A stretch of DNA of 64,000 nt, from positions 105,563,161 to 105,627,160 of the forward strand of contig NC_134087.1 of the NCBI RefSeq assembly GCF_000715075.1, given 5' to 3'. Under the pieces are notes generated by a model. That model ran no database searches, was not told where the DNA came from, and saw only the letters and a program-made list of their open reading frames with translations. The position numbers were made by a program, and so were the translations under genes. The DNA comes from Nicotiana tabacum (Eukaryota > Streptophyta > Magnoliopsida > Solanales > Solanaceae). Within the stretch, counting starts at the first letter, position 1. Every line of letters starts with the position of its first letter. Of this stretch, positions 11,895 through 24,209 are shown piece by piece.

Positions 11895-13943
11895 CATTAA
11901 CGTTAAAATAACTGTACTTAATATTTGTTTAAATGATACAAATAAATGTTATTACATTGACACTGTAAATGATTTCAATATCCTCAAAATGACGTATTTA
12001 GTTAAATTAGTTATACATTAATTGTAATATGGTAATTGCATAAAAATCTCATCTATGAAATTATATGCTTGATTTTTACCGTTAACAATTTTAGCCTAGA
12101 AATTTCTCATAATAACTGGCATTATCCAAAAGTAAATTAGTATTGCATAAATTCATGTATATTATGCAAAACTTTAGAATCTCAATAGCAATTAAAGAAA
12201 TTGTGTAATCCAACTTTTATGAGTTTAAAAATTATATTATGCACCTAAAATATTCAACTGAAATGAAAGGAAAAATATTATCGATCTGATTAAGAGGCTA
12301 AGACAATTCTTCAAGTTTCACTTATACGATTGAAAAAAATAATATATAGTAATACCTTCACATATATGATTAGAAAAAATAATATATAGTGACACCTTGA
12401 AGAACTATAAGAAACATGAGAGACCATATTCTAGTATTTCTTTCAGCAAACTTGCTGGCACACGTCTCTACAATATGAGAGAAAAGAGAGTAAAGGAATT
12501 AAAATTAATCTTCTCTCTTAGGGACAAACTAAAATTAATATTATTCTTGGTAGTGCTAGCTCTGTTTATATATAAAGTTATGTTAAGATTATTGTTAATA
12601 GAGGAATAATAAGTGGTAAATATTTTGAAGAAATTTTTGACAATCAACTTTCACTAATTGGCCTTATGCATTACACATGGATGTATACAAATCAATAAAT
12701 ATGTACAAATAAAGTTATGTTTGCTAATAGACCTCTAAAGACTAAAACCAGAAAGCTCCAACCTTTTTTTGCCTTCAGTAGAATGAAGTAATATAATTTA
12801 TGAAATGAATTATTGTGCCATGAATCGACCAAATCTATGGAAGAATCCGTTAACTACGTGCAACTATAATCTATGTAAATTATAACAGATTGTGTAATTC
12901 AAAAAGAACATAATCTAAAAACAAAAACAAAAAAACTATTAAGCATGGTCTTAAGGTTCTTTTTCTTTTTTCCGTTCATCGCTGAAATTCTTTATAGAGA
13001 TATGCATTTTTCCAACCCTAGTAGACTTTAATTTGCAGTTAAAGTTCGGAGATAATATTTAATGACAAATATATTTCGTAAAAAAAGAATAAAAGGAAAT
13101 AATTCAATTTTTATTTATATTAAATGATCAAAATTCTATACATAAAATTCAAAGTAGCGTCTTGATAATGGACTTCAAATTACTAAAAGGAAGCAATATT
13201 TTCTCAGGATTTGCAACACTTGAAATAAGAGTTGAACGTAAATAGGAGACTTGGTTCAATTGAATTCAAAAATACCTATGAATAATAACAATTATGAATA
13301 CTAATCGGTTATAATTCCATAATACAAACTAAGAACTCTTAAAACTGTAATATCATATGTGAAAACGATAATTTCCTAGTTTTTCTTTAAAGAATATTCA
13401 AGATCAAATAAGAAAAGAATTTATATAAGGTTACATCAGAATTGCTCTTAAAGTTTCAAATATTAAGCTCCAAAGAATATTTAATAAATAAAATTTAAAA
13501 TAATTCATGAAATATTATCAATTGCAATTGGAAAAAATAATTTACAACCTTTTTTATATAGTAATAGAGTTGATAAATTTCAATATGAAAAAAGAGTGAA
13601 TATTTTTGTGGCCTTACTCTTTGTAGCCTAAAATGTTAAAACCGAACAAAAAGAAATACTCCTAAGCATGAAAGGAGTTGAAAGTTCTCGAATGATTTGA
13701 TAACCAAATTTACAAACTTTGTTTAGTTATTCTTTTACACTTGAAAAATTAAATAAGGAAGAATTTTGATACTCAAAATTTAATTGATTTTGAAGTCTTA
13801 AATATTAGGAAACTAATTAAATGATCATTCCTAAAAATTAGAAAAATAATTAAATAACTATTTTATCTAGTGTAAAATCTATTTTAAAGGGTAAAAAAGA
13901 AAGACGATATTTCGCTAATGATCTTTGTGCTTTTAATATAGTA

Positions 13944-13970
13944 CTAGTCTCTATGTTCGTGCGATGCACG
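13944..13970 (-). mobile_element. Candidate Helitron 3' terminus
   Basis: On the minus strand a perfect hairpin CGTGC-ATC-GCACG (13970-13958) is followed by ten bases and then CTAG|T (13947-13943). A short GC-rich hairpin 10-12 bases before CTRR, with a T following, is the standard 3' end of plant Helitrons. The element would extend toward higher coordinates. I could not fix a TC start before the LTR at 14456. The unit 2 copy is at 27697-27723. Confidence 0.45.
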
Positions 13971-14455
13971 GAATATCTTATGTCAAACATTAAAAAACGT
14001 GGATCAAAATAATAAACTTTCACTTACATATATATTCTAAAACTACTTGTTACTAAGTATGTGTGAATTTCATAATCGATTAAAACAAAAAATTAAGAAT
14101 ATATGAAAGTCACCAATATTTGAATTAGAAGGACACGTCTTGGTTTGGCGGGGGAGGGGGGCTAATGGCCTAATCATAATAATTTACTCATATTTTTGTT
14201 TAATCCTACATAAATTTATAGATTATTTTGGGTATAAACAATAGAAAATAAAAGTATAATTAAAGACTACCTCTTATTTTGAAGCCAAAACAAAGTAGGT
14301 TGTTAATTATGTGTTCTGCACGTTTAAACTCACTCTAATTTTTTGTCTCTTTTAGATATTCATTCATGCGTTTAAACAAGGAGTTACGCTGGCATTGGGA
14401 TATTACATTATATATGGCTTAAGAAAATCTTTTTATATTCTGGTGACATTTAAGA

Positions 14456-16388
14456 TGTCACGATCCAAAATCCACTAAGGGTCGTGATGGCGCCGGACAC
14501 CGCTGTCAAGCAAGCCAATCAAAAATACTTAATTTAGGCCTTATTTTAAAAATGTTGAAAACTATGATTTTTCCTTCAATTCTACTAGTAACAGGTAACC
14601 ATTTCAAATTAAATAAAAATGTTTGGAATTAATACAAATACTCCAAAATCATCCCAGAACCCGGTGTCACAAGTGCATGAGCATTTACTACATAATGAAA
14701 TAAAATACAGTAACTGTCCAGAATATAAATTGGACAGAAATGAAAATACAGTACAATACTCTGAAGGAGATTATGCTGGCTACGGGGCGTCTCGATAAAT
14801 GCAGCTCACCTAAGTCTCCGTATCAACTATGCCGCTATGCCACTAAGCCACTAGCCACACATAAACATGTGACAAAAATGCACAGCAAATGTAGTATGAG
14901 TACGAAAACAACGTGTACCCAGCAAGTATCCCGTCTAATCTCGAAGAAGTAGAGACGAGAGGTCGACTTCAACACTTACTAGTGGTCCAATAATAACGTA
15001 CTAAAAATGTGAGGAAATCATGAACTTTATAAAGCAAATATACACTCATAAAGCCTAAAAGTAGGTAAACAACTCCTCAAATTATAATAGATTTCCAAAA
15101 ATTTATTTTTCAGCATCTTTATCAATTTATCTCCGGCCATGAAAGGCAAATATCATCATTTATAAATCTCAGGCAAGCAATACAAGCATGTGCATATCAT
15201 GCCAAGGTCGTATGGCCCGATCCAACATAAAAATAAAATGTGCACTGCCAGAGGGTCGAATGGCAAACCATAGATGCATCTATTACCCCGCTCGCGAATC
15301 ATACATGCGACGCGGTCAAATATAAATAAACAATCACCCCGCTCGCGAATCATGCATGTGACGCAGGTACACATTGAAACACGCATTCAAACAGTCAATC
15401 AAGACTTCATCAGGGAAACAATTACCCAAAGAAATAGTCATTCTCTTTAACAGTCAAGAAACTGATATTTAATTCCTTTAGAAATTCATTTACCAATTCA
15501 ATATGATTTAAGAATTTTAAACCGACCACAAGATTCCAAATGTTACAAGTAGAGCATGCTATTGGGTCCTAGATTACCCGGACTTATGCATAATAGTAGC
15601 TACGCACGGACTCTCATCACCTTGTACGTACGTAGCCCCTACAAATAGGAGCACATATCCAATTAATTCACCTATGGGGACAATTCCCTCTTACAATGTT
15701 AGAAAAGAAACTCACCTCGCTCCGAAGCTTATTTCCCAATTCAAGAACGCGTTAAAACCTCTACATCGGAGCCGGACAATCCAAAACTATTCAAATGAGG
15801 TAAGAACTAATCAAAACATGCTCAAAGGTTCATATTCTAATTATTAAACCAATTTCTCAACCCTAAATGCAAGGATTCCTAAAGTTCATCCCCGGGCCCA
15901 CGTGCCCGGATTCCGGAAATTCTTGAATAAAGTTGTTACCCATAACCTAAAGATCAAGAATATATGATTTCTACTAAATTCTATAACAAATTTTGTGGTT
16001 AAATCTTAATTTTGTCAAAACCCTAGGTTTTTCATCTAAACCCTTAATTTTCCCTAATTTTCACATATTAATCTTCCCATAATCTATGTATTTAACCCAT
16101 GTTGGGTAGAAATTACTTACCTCAAAGTGCTAGGTGAGAACCCTCTTCCAAAAGCTCCAAAATCGCCCAAGAAATGAAAGGAAATGAGCTAAATGGACTA
16201 AGTCTCGAAATTAATAGTTGTGCACAGGCCTCAGATGTCGCATTTGCGACACCTGGTTCGCAAATGCGACGGTCGCAATTGCGAAAAATGATCGCAAATG
16301 CGAACATGGGCCTCCCTTGCCAAGGTCGCAAATGCGGACTCTGCTGAGGTCGCAAATGCGAACTCTACCTCAGGCCAGGCTCCATCGC
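14456..16388 (-). repeat. Solo LTR E/D, 3' part (unit 1)
   Basis: Minus-strand LTR reading from its GTGACA end (TGTCACGATCC at 14456) back to the word array, where element B has inserted. The last five bases, ATCGC (16384-16388), are B's target duplication. TAAGA at 14451-14455 matches TAAGA at 43911-43915, beyond the other LTR part, so both parts are one minus-strand solo LTR. It holds two copies of a CCCCGCTCGCGAATCAT block (about 15289 and 15337). Confidence 0.85.
16238..16361. repeat. Palindromic-word array, word TCGCAAATGCGA (E, unit 1)
   Basis: Six words in 124 bases: 16238 (reverse), 16258, 16273, 16292, 16326 and 16350. The equivalent array in unit 2 (29992-30080) has four; a 34-base span from one word to the next is missing there. 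Confidence 0.88.
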
Positions 16389-17120
16389 TAAGATAACCCA
16401 AAAGGTCATCACTTATTTTAAAAATAAATTCTACATTCCGAGGCCTTAAAAACCTCTTTCAGTATCACCTCAATTTGCGTGCGCAGTCCGAGCGCGTAGC
16501 CGGAAAGCCATTATGTGAAAATCTGTGAAAATGATGATTTTTACCTTTAAAATGAGTTTAAGTTGACTTCGGTCAACATTTTGGGTAAACGGATCCGGAC
16601 CCATGATTTGACGGTCCCGGAGGGTCCGTAGGAAAATATGGGACTTGGGCGTATGCCCGGAATCGAACTCCGAGGTCCCAAGTCCGAGAAATGAATTTTT
16701 AAAGAAAATTTTTTTCTGGAATATTTATGAGTTTTTGAAAATAAAATGTGTTTAAAATTTGATGGTACCGGGCCCGTATTCTGGTTCCAGAGCTCGGTAG
16801 AGGTCTTATAGGTGATTTTAAGTTAAGTCTGTGAAATTTGGTAAGAAACGGACTTGAAATGACGTGAATCGGACCTTATTTGAGAAAATTAAAAATTTTG
16901 ATGTTCTTAAGTAATTTCATGATTTTGATGCTAAATTCATAGTTGTTGATGTTATTTTGGTGATTTGAATACATGAGCAAGTCTGTATGATGTTTTTAGG
17001 TTGGTGTGCATGTTTGGTTTGGAGCTCCGAGGGCTCGGGTGAGTTTTGGATAGGCCATGGAGTGAAATTTGGACTTAGGAAGTTGTAGATTTGAACTGGT
17101 ATATTGCAGGCCTGCAGGCT

Positions 17121-17303
17121 TCGCAAATGCGAGAGATAAGTCGCAAATGCGAAAGAGCCCAGGCCAGCATTTCCTCGCAAATGCGATGTCCCCAGTTGTG
17201 GCCAGTCGTCGCAAATGCGACAGATATATCGCAAAAGCGACTTCGCAAATACGAGCATTGCAGACTTCTGGGTTCATAATTGCGAACCCTGGTCGCAATT
17301 GTG
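17121..17303. repeat. Palindromic-word array, word TCGCAAATGCGA (B1 5' LTR)
   Basis: Words at 17121, 17141, 17175, 17209, 17229 (AAAA centre) and 17243 (one mismatch), then degenerate TTGCGAA and TCGCAATTGTGA near 17280-17303. The array sits about 730 bases into the LTR. The same array occurs in the B2 5' LTR at about 30839-31023. Confidence 0.88.
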
Positions 17304-18257
17304 ATACCTGCAACCTGTAAATTCATAACTTAGACGCATTACAACTATTTTTCACATTTTTTCAAAACCAAAACACTCTTGGGCGATTTTTCAAAGACAA
17401 CTTCTCTTCCTAATCAATTGTAAGTCATTTCTAACTTGTTTCCTTCAATCTTTAACATCTTTTCACATGATTTCAACTCAAAATCAAAGGTTTTTATGAG
17501 GAAAATTGGGTGTTTTGGGTAGAACCTAGGTTTTTCAAATTTTGGGGATTTGGACCTCGATTTCAGGTCCAATTTCAAAACAAATTATATATTTGGGATC
17601 GTGGGGGAATGGATAATCGGGTTTTGGTTCGACCCTCGGGTTTTGACCATATGGACCCGGGGGCGATTTTTGACTTTTTGAGGAAAACTTTAGAAAACGT
17701 ATTTTCATGCATTAGAATTGATTCAAATAGCATTTATTGAAGTAATTAAGTAACGTATGGCTAGATACGAGCGAATTGGTGGTGGAATAAAGAAGGTAAA
17801 GCGATAATTGAGACTTGAATTGGGTTCGTGGCATCGAGGTAAGTGTTTGGTCTAACCTTAGCTTGAGGGATTAGGAGTTGTATCCTATTTGCTATGTGTT
17901 ACTTGTTGAGTACGACGTATAGGCATGGTGACGAGTATCTATACGTTGGTGTCAAGCATGACCATGAGTCTCAAATTGAAATCGTTGTGTTCTTAATAAG
18001 TACTATGAATACCTAAGTTGTTGATTCTCTATGTTGAGCAAGAATTATGACTATTCTCGTGGAAATTGCCTATGGTTGAGTATTAGTGTTAGTTGAGATT
18101 TCTTTGTGAAGTTAGATGTTGGAACAAGTTTGGTTATAGCGGATTCCTTTGCCGGGACGTATTTACTTATATTATCGATTCCCTTGCCGGGATAGTGTTG
18201 TTTCCTTATCATTCCCTTGCCGGGACTCTTTTGTGATTGTTGTTGAATTGCATGATA

Positions 18258-18500
18258 TGGATCGGGTTGTATGCCGCAATAATATTAAATTTGGATCGGG
18301 TTGCACGCCACAACAATATTATATTTGGATCGGGTTGCACGCCGCAACAATATTATATTTGGATCGGGTTGCATGCCGCAACAATATTATATTTGGATCG
18401 GGTTGCACGCCACAACAGTGATAAATGATATGGATCGGGTTGCATGCCGCAACAGTATTTTTTTATGATTTGGATCAGGTTGCGCCCCACAACAATAAAT
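18258..18500 (+). repeat. Hairpin minisatellite in B1 LTR (7 copies, ~34 bp)
   Basis: Seven tandem copies begin GGATCGGGTTGCACGCCGCA, with an AT-rich half (AACAATATTATATTT). Within each unit GTTGC and GCAAC flank a five-base loop, and changes in the stem are few. The last units have longer AT spacers. Equivalent arrays lie at about 31978-32225 (seven copies) and 42030-42238 (six copies). Confidence 0.9.
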
Positions 18501-19227
18501 AATAAAAGTGTTTATTGGTTGGTTACGATTTCCTTATTCTTTTGCTATGAATTTTAAATTGTTCTTTATGCTTTTCTCTTGAATAACTATTGGTAAATGA
18601 TATTCCCTCGCAGCATGCCCCCCTCCCATCTTTAATTATTTATTTCTGTTTTATTTCCCGTTGTATATGATATAACTGCACAGGTTTATTTGGTAGTCTG
18701 GTCCTAGCCTCGTCACTACTTCGTCGGGGTTAGGCCAGGCACTTACCAGCACATGGGGTCGGTTGTGTTGATACTACACTCTGCACTATGTGCAGATCCC
18801 GAAGCGACAGCTTTTGGGCCGTAGCTTTAGGTGGCTGCCTTCAGTCCAGTCAGAGATTCTGAGGTAGTCCTGCAGACGTCCGTAGGCCCCGGCATTCTCT
18901 TCTATCTTTATATTCTGTTTTCATTTACTTCAGAGATAGATTGTATCTTTTTTTTCAGACCTTGTTTGTAGTAATTCTAGACTGTCTGTGAAGCGTGACA
19001 CCAGTTCTGGGTAGATTTTGCTTTAGATGATGTATTGGATATTTATTCAAATGTTTTATCGTTTCTTCCGCTTGTTTTAAAATTTTGTTGTTTATAAGCT
19101 ATTGTTCCAACTGTTAAAGGATTTAAAATTGGGCAAAGATAATTTATTCACACTGTTGGTTTGCCTAGCTTTCATTAGTAGGCGCCATCACGACTCCCGA
19201 GGGTGGGAAATCCGGGTTGTGACAAGT

Positions 19228-19245
19228 TGGTATTAGAGATCTAGG
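19228..19245 (+). other. Primer-binding site of element B1 (tRNA-Met type)
   Basis: TGGTATTAGAGATCTAGG begins three bases after the LTR end. It resembles the TGGTATCAGAGC sequence complementary to initiator tRNA-Met 3' ends, with changes at two positions. In B2 the same site (32938) keeps TGGTATCAGAGC. Confidence 0.8.
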
Positions 19246-19421
19246 TTACATGGGTCTCACAATTCACAGACAAGCTTAGTAGAGCCTGAGGGATCGGTAC
19301 GGAGACGTCTGTATTTATCCCTCAGAGGCTACAGAGTTAAGAAAAACTTCACATCTATTATTTCCTGTCGTACGGTTTGGTTTCTCAATGCTAATTGAAT
19401 TTCTACTCTGTTCTTTCATAG

Positions 19422-20800
19422 ATGGCGAGAACACGCGCTTCCTCATCCACCGATCAGTAGCCCGATCCCCCAGCAGTAGCTCCCATGAGGGGCAAAGGGC
19501 GAGGCCGAGGCCGTTCTAGAGGTCGAAGTAGGGGTAGAGCCCAGTCCAAAGCAGCAGCACCAGCGGCGGAGCCTCAGGTTGACTTTGATTATGAGGTTCC
19601 GGCCCAGACAATTCCGGTAGGCCCAGCTCAGGTCCCAGAGGGGTTCATTGCTACCCCAGTACTCCAGGATGCTCTGGTCCGTCTAGTGGGCCTTATGGAG
19701 AGTGTCACCCGGGCAGGCTTGCTTCCTGTAGAACCAGCTGTCTTTCAGGCTGGAAGAGGAGCTCAAACTCCTGCTACTCGCACTCCGGAGCAGAAGTCTC
19801 CCCAGTTTCAAACTTTAGCAGCTCAGCCAGTTGGAGCAGTTCAGCCGGGTGTGGTAGCTCAGATCGGTGATGGAGCAGCTATATCTGCCGATGCTTTATG
19901 GAGATTGGACAGGTTCACCAAGCTCTTCACTACTACTTTCAACGGTGCATCTTCTGAGAATCCCCAGGATTATCTAGACAACTATCATGAGGTTCTCAGG
20001 AACATGGGGATAGTGGAGACCAATGGGGTCGACTTTGCTACTTTTTGCTTGTCTGGATCTGCCAAGACTTGGTGGAGAGACTATTGTTTGGCTAGACCAG
20101 CCAGATCACCAGCTTTGACTTGGGAGCAATTTACTCAGCTATTTCTAGAGAAGTTTCTCCCTATCACTCAGAGAGAGATCTATCGGAGGCAGTTTGAGCA
20201 TCTCCAGCAGGGTTCTATGATCGTTACTCATTATGAGACCAAATTCATCTACTTGGCCCGTCATGCTCTTATATACTTTCCACCGAGAGAGAGAGGGTTA
20301 GGAGGTTCATTGAGGGACTTATTCAACCGATTCGACTTCAGATGGCTAAGGAGACAGGGAGTGAGATTTCTTTTCAGGAGGCGGACAATGTGTCCAGGAG
20401 AGTTGAGATGGTTCTATTGCAGGGGGGTAGTCAGGGGTCTGACAAGAGGCCTCATTATTCAGGAAGATTCAGTGGTGCCTCGTCTGGAGGTAGGGATTCG
20501 TACGGTAGAGGCCATCCTCCTAGGCTTTTTCAGTCAGCACTTCAGGTTTCTCATGGCGCTTCAGGTGGTCATGGTTCTCATATGCAGTATTTTGATCAGC
20601 AGTCCTACAGTGCACCACCAGCTCATATCAGTGCACTGCCGCTCTAGAGTTTTCGGTGTGGTCATTCAGGTCGCTAGGGTCAGTCTCAGTTTCCTCAGCC
20701 GCAGCTCTCAGGTGGATGCTTTGAGTGCGGTGAGTATGGTCATATTCGGAGGACTTGTCCGAGATTGGTGGGTACTCAATAGCAGCAGCAGGGTTCCCGT
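19422..20800 (+). pseudogene. Element B1 gag remnant
   Basis: The start at 19422 (MARTRASSST) gives a stop at codon 13 (TAG where B2 has CAG), and the same frame then stays open. It has a basic arginine-glycine stretch, a proline/glutamine-rich spacer and the Retrotrans_gag core (about 19900-20260; TWWRDY, QFTQLFLEKFLP, RQFEHLQQGSM). Near 20270 the frame is lost, so the remaining frame reads out-of-frame residues. The zinc knuckle CFECGEYGHIRRTC (CX2CX4HX4C) lies at 20717-20758 in another frame. Such gag proteins form the virus-like particle and bind the element's RNA. This copy cannot make an intact one. Confidence 0.85.
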
Positions 20801-20803
20801 GCT

Positions 20804-23800
20804 ATGGTTCAGGCACCAGGTGTTCCACCGCCCGCTCCTCCAGCTAGGGGTGGGGGTAGAGGTGCTAGAGGTGGAGGTAGAGGTATTAGAGGTAGAGGTC
20901 AGGTAGCTCGAGATGGAGGCCAGCCAACAGCAGGTCGTCCCAGAGATGTAGTTCAGGGTGGTGGGGCACAGCCTCGATGTTATGCTCTTCCAGTCAGGCC
21001 TGAGGCTGAGGCTTCCGATGCAGTTATCACAGGTACTGCTCTAGTTTGTAGCAGAGATACTTCAATTTTATTTGATCTAGGGTCTATATACTCCTATGTG
21101 TCATCTTACTTTGCACCGTATCTGGTCATGCCTAGTGATTCCTTGAGTGCCCATGTATATGTGACTACACCGGTGGGTGATTCTATTATAGTAGATCGAG
21201 TCCATCGTTTGTGTATAGTTATGATTGGGGGTCTTGAGACTCGTATAGATTTGTTACTTCTGGACATGGTTGATTTTAATGTCATATTGGGAATGGACTG
21301 GTTATCACCTTACCACTCTATCTTGGACTGTCATGCCAAGATTGTGACCTTAGCCTTGCCAGGTTTACCTCGTTTAGAATGGAAAGGGACTGGTCATTCT
21401 ACCCGTAGTGTTATCTCTTATGTGAAGGCTCGGCGTATGGTCGAGAAGGGGTGTTTGGCCTATTTGGCATATGTTCGTGATTCCAGTGTCGAGGTTCCTT
21501 CTATTGATTTTGTGCCTGTTGTTCGTGAGTTCCCTGAGGTATTTCCTTCAGACCTGCCGGGTATGCCACCCTACAGGGATATTGACTTCTGCACTGATTT
21601 GGCTACGGGCACTCAGTGTATTTCTATTCTGTTGTATCGTATGGCCCCGCCTGAGTTGAAAGAATTGAAGGAGCAGTTGTAAGACTTGCTTGAGAAAGGC
21701 TTCATTAGACCTAGTGTCTCGCCTTAGGGTGCGCTGGTGTTGTTCGTTAAGAAGAAGGATGGATCGATGCGAATGTGCATAGATTACCGGCAGTTGAACA
21801 AGGTTGCAATCAATAATCAGTATCCATTGCCGAGGATTGATGATTTATTTGATCAACTTCAGGGTGCCAAGGTATTTTCGAAGATTGACTTGAGATCTGG
21901 CTACCATCAGTTGAGGATTAAGGCATCTGACGTCCCTAAGACAGCTTTCCGCACTCGGTACGGGCATTATGAGTTCTTGGTGATATCATTCGGGCTGACA
22001 AATGCCCCAGTAGCTTTTATGGATTTGATAAACCGAGTGTTCAGGCCTTACTTGGATTCGTTCGTGATAGTTTTCATTGATGATATTTTGATCTATTCCC
22101 GTAGCCGGGAGGAGCATGAGCAGCATCTGCGAGGGGTTCTTCATACTTTGAGGGATAGTCAGTTGCATGCCATGTTTTCGAAGTGTGAGTTATGGTTGAG
22201 TTCAGTTGTATTCTTGGGTCATGTTGTATCAGCAGAGGGTATTCAGGTTGATCCGAAGAAGATCGAGGCAGTCAAGAACTGGCCTAGACCCGCAACAACT
22301 ACAGAGATCCGGAGTTTCTTGGGTTTGGTAGGCTACTATCATCGATTTATAGAGGGGTTTTCGTCTAGTGCAGCCCCGATGACCAGGTTGACCCAGAAGG
22401 GTGCCCAATTTAGGTGGTCGGACGAGTGTGAGGCGAGCTTTCAGAAGGTCAAGACAACTTTGACTACGGCACCAGTATTGGTTTTGCCAACAGGTTCAGC
22501 GCCTTATACGATTTATTGTAATGCATCTCATATTGGACTTGGTGCGATGTTGATGCAGGATGGTAAGGTCATCGTATATGCTTCGCGACAATTGAATATT
22601 CATGAGAAGAACTATCCGGTTTATGATTTGAAGTTAGCAGCCATTGTTCACGCGTTGAAGATTTGGAGGCATTATCTGTATGGCGTGGCATGTGAGGTGT
22701 TCATGGATCACAAGAGTCTGCAATATTTGTTCAAGTAGAAGGAGCTAAATTTGGGGCAGAGAAGGTGGTTGGAGCTATTAAAGGACTATGATATCACCAT
22801 CTTATATCATCTAGGAAAGGCCAATGTGGTGGCCGATGCTTTGAGTAGGAAGTCAACCAGTATGGGTAGTCTTGCTTATATTCGGGTCGGTGAGAGGCCG
22901 CTTGCTTTGGATGTTCAGGCTTTGGCCAATCAGTTTGTGAGGTTGGATGTTTCTGAGCCCAATCATGTGTTAGCTTGCACAGTCGCTCGTTCTTCATTAT
23001 TGGAGCGTGTCCGTGATCATCAGTATGATGATCCTCATTGTGTCCTTAGAGATACGGTGCAGCACGGAGGTGCCAAGTAGGTTACCTTAGGAGATGATGG
23101 AGTTCTGAGATTGCAGGGTCGAGTTTGTGTGCCTGATGTGGATGGACTCCGAGAGTTAATTTTAGAGTAGGCCCATAGTTTCTGGTACTCTATTCATCCG
23201 GGCGCCGCTAAGATGTATCAGGATTTGCGGCAGCATTATTGGTGGAGGAGAATGAAGAAGGACTTTGTTGCATATGTGGCTCGATGTTTGAACTGTCAGC
23301 AGGTTAAGTACGAGCATCAGAGGCCTGGTGATTTGTTATAGAAGATTGAGATTCCTGAGTGGAAGTGGGAGCGTATCACTATGGACTTTGTTGTTGGACT
23401 CCCACGAACTTAGAGGAAGTTCGATGCAGTGTAGGTCATTGTTGATAGCTGACCAAGTCAGCACATTTCATCCATGTGGCAGTCTCCTATTCTTTTAAGA
23501 GGTTAGCTGAGATCTATATTTGGGAGATTGTTCGTCTTCATGGCGTGCCCGTGTTTATCATTTCGGATCGAGGTACGCAGTTTACCTCACATTTCTGGAG
23601 AGCAATTCAGCGAGCGTTTCATCCTCAGACGAACAGGCTGTCCGAGCGCACCATTCAGATTTTAGAGGATATGCTCCAAGCTTGTGTCATTGACTTTGGA
23701 GGCTCATGGGATTAGTTTTTTCCTTTAGCAGAGTTTTCCTACAATAACAGCTACCAGTCGAGTATTCAGATGGCTCCTTATTAGGCTTTGTATGGTAGGC

Positions 23801-24193
23801 GGTATCGGTCGCCGGTTGGATGGTTTGAGCCGGGAGAGGCTCGGTTGTTGGGTACGGATCTAGTACAGGATGCCTTGGACAAGGTCAGGATTATTCAGGA
23901 TATGCTTAGTATAGCTCAGTCCAGGCAAAAGAGTTATGCTGACCATAAGGTTCGTGATTTGGCATTCATGGTCGGTGAGCGGCTATTGCTTCGAGTGTCG
24001 CCTATGAAGGGCGTGATGAGATTTGGGAAGAAGCGCAAGCTTAGCCCTAGGTTCGTTGACCCGTTTGAGATTCTTGATCGAGTGAGAGAGGTGGCTTACA
24101 GACTTGCATTGCTGCCGAGGTTATTAGCCGTGCATCCAGTGCTCCATGTGTCCATGCTTCGGAAGTATCACGGCGATCCATCCCACGTGTTAG
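20804..24193 (+). pseudogene. Element B1 pol remnant (PR, RT, RNase H, IN)
   Basis: The order is protease (about 21050-21330; active-site DSG is DLG at 21074-21082), reverse transcriptase (about 21730-22260; FIDD at 22073-22084), RNase H (about 22490-22730; the first catalytic Asp of YCDAS is Asn here), integrase zinc domain (about 23170-23330) and integrase core. Stops shared with B2 lie at 21680, 21726 (Trp to TAG), about 23338, 23408, 23713 and 23781. B1-only stops include 22736 (CAG to TAG), 23167 and about 23432. A one-base loss near 23447 disrupts the first integrase motif. About a dozen residues are deleted between ISDRGTQF and SERTIQ (near 23614). The frame ends at the duplication junction. 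Confidence 0.88.
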
Positions 24194-24209
24194 TATCACG
24201 GCGATCCAT
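24164..24209 (+). other. Tandem-duplication junction with templated filler
   Basis: The 18-mer AGTATCACGGCGATCCAT occurs at 24164-24181 in its normal pol context and again at 24192-24209, exactly at the switch from B pol into LTR F sequence. After the filler, TTTGTGCATGAC matches 10559. A short copy of nearby sequence at a join is typical of templated end joining. Confidence 0.88.

Larger units (their letters stand above)
16389..19224 (+). repeat. 5' LTR of element B1
   Basis: About 2.84 kb. It starts TAAGATAACCC, where the 3' LTR of B2 starts TGTGATGACCC, so the terminal TG is mutated. It ends GGGTTGTGACA. It contains, in order, the TCGCAAATGCGA array (17121-17303), three copies of CCCTTGCCGGGA-like sequence (about 18142-18230), a seven-copy hairpin minisatellite (about 18258-18500) and a GTGACACCAGTTCTGGG tail block at about 18996. 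Confidence 0.9.
16389..24193 (+). mobile_element. Element B1: Tekay-type chromovirus lacking its 3' end
   Basis: It has a 5' LTR (16389-19224), a primer-binding site (19228), gag and pol. It is cut at 24193 inside the last part of integrase by the tandem-duplication junction, so it has no chromodomain end, polypurine tract or 3' LTR of its own. It shares with B2 an ATCGC-flanked insertion point in the E/D LTR, a protease with DLG in place of DSG, and an internal deletion in integrase. All coding parts are broken. Confidence 0.9.

Noticed and set aside
16238..17303. CRISPR-like array of short repeats
   Set aside because: Words are only 12 bases, spacing is irregular, the host is a plant, and the array lies inside LTRs.
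16917..17326. Several overlapping open frames on both strands over the B LTR array
   Set aside because: They exist because the repeated 12-base word lacks stops; similar sets occur over every array (30715-31039, 50344-50800, 58213-58672).
20270..20906. C-terminal half of the 473-codon B1 frame, ending in Val-Glu-Leu repeats
   Set aside because: Out-of-frame reading after the gag frameshift; the zinc knuckle in the same DNA lies in another frame.
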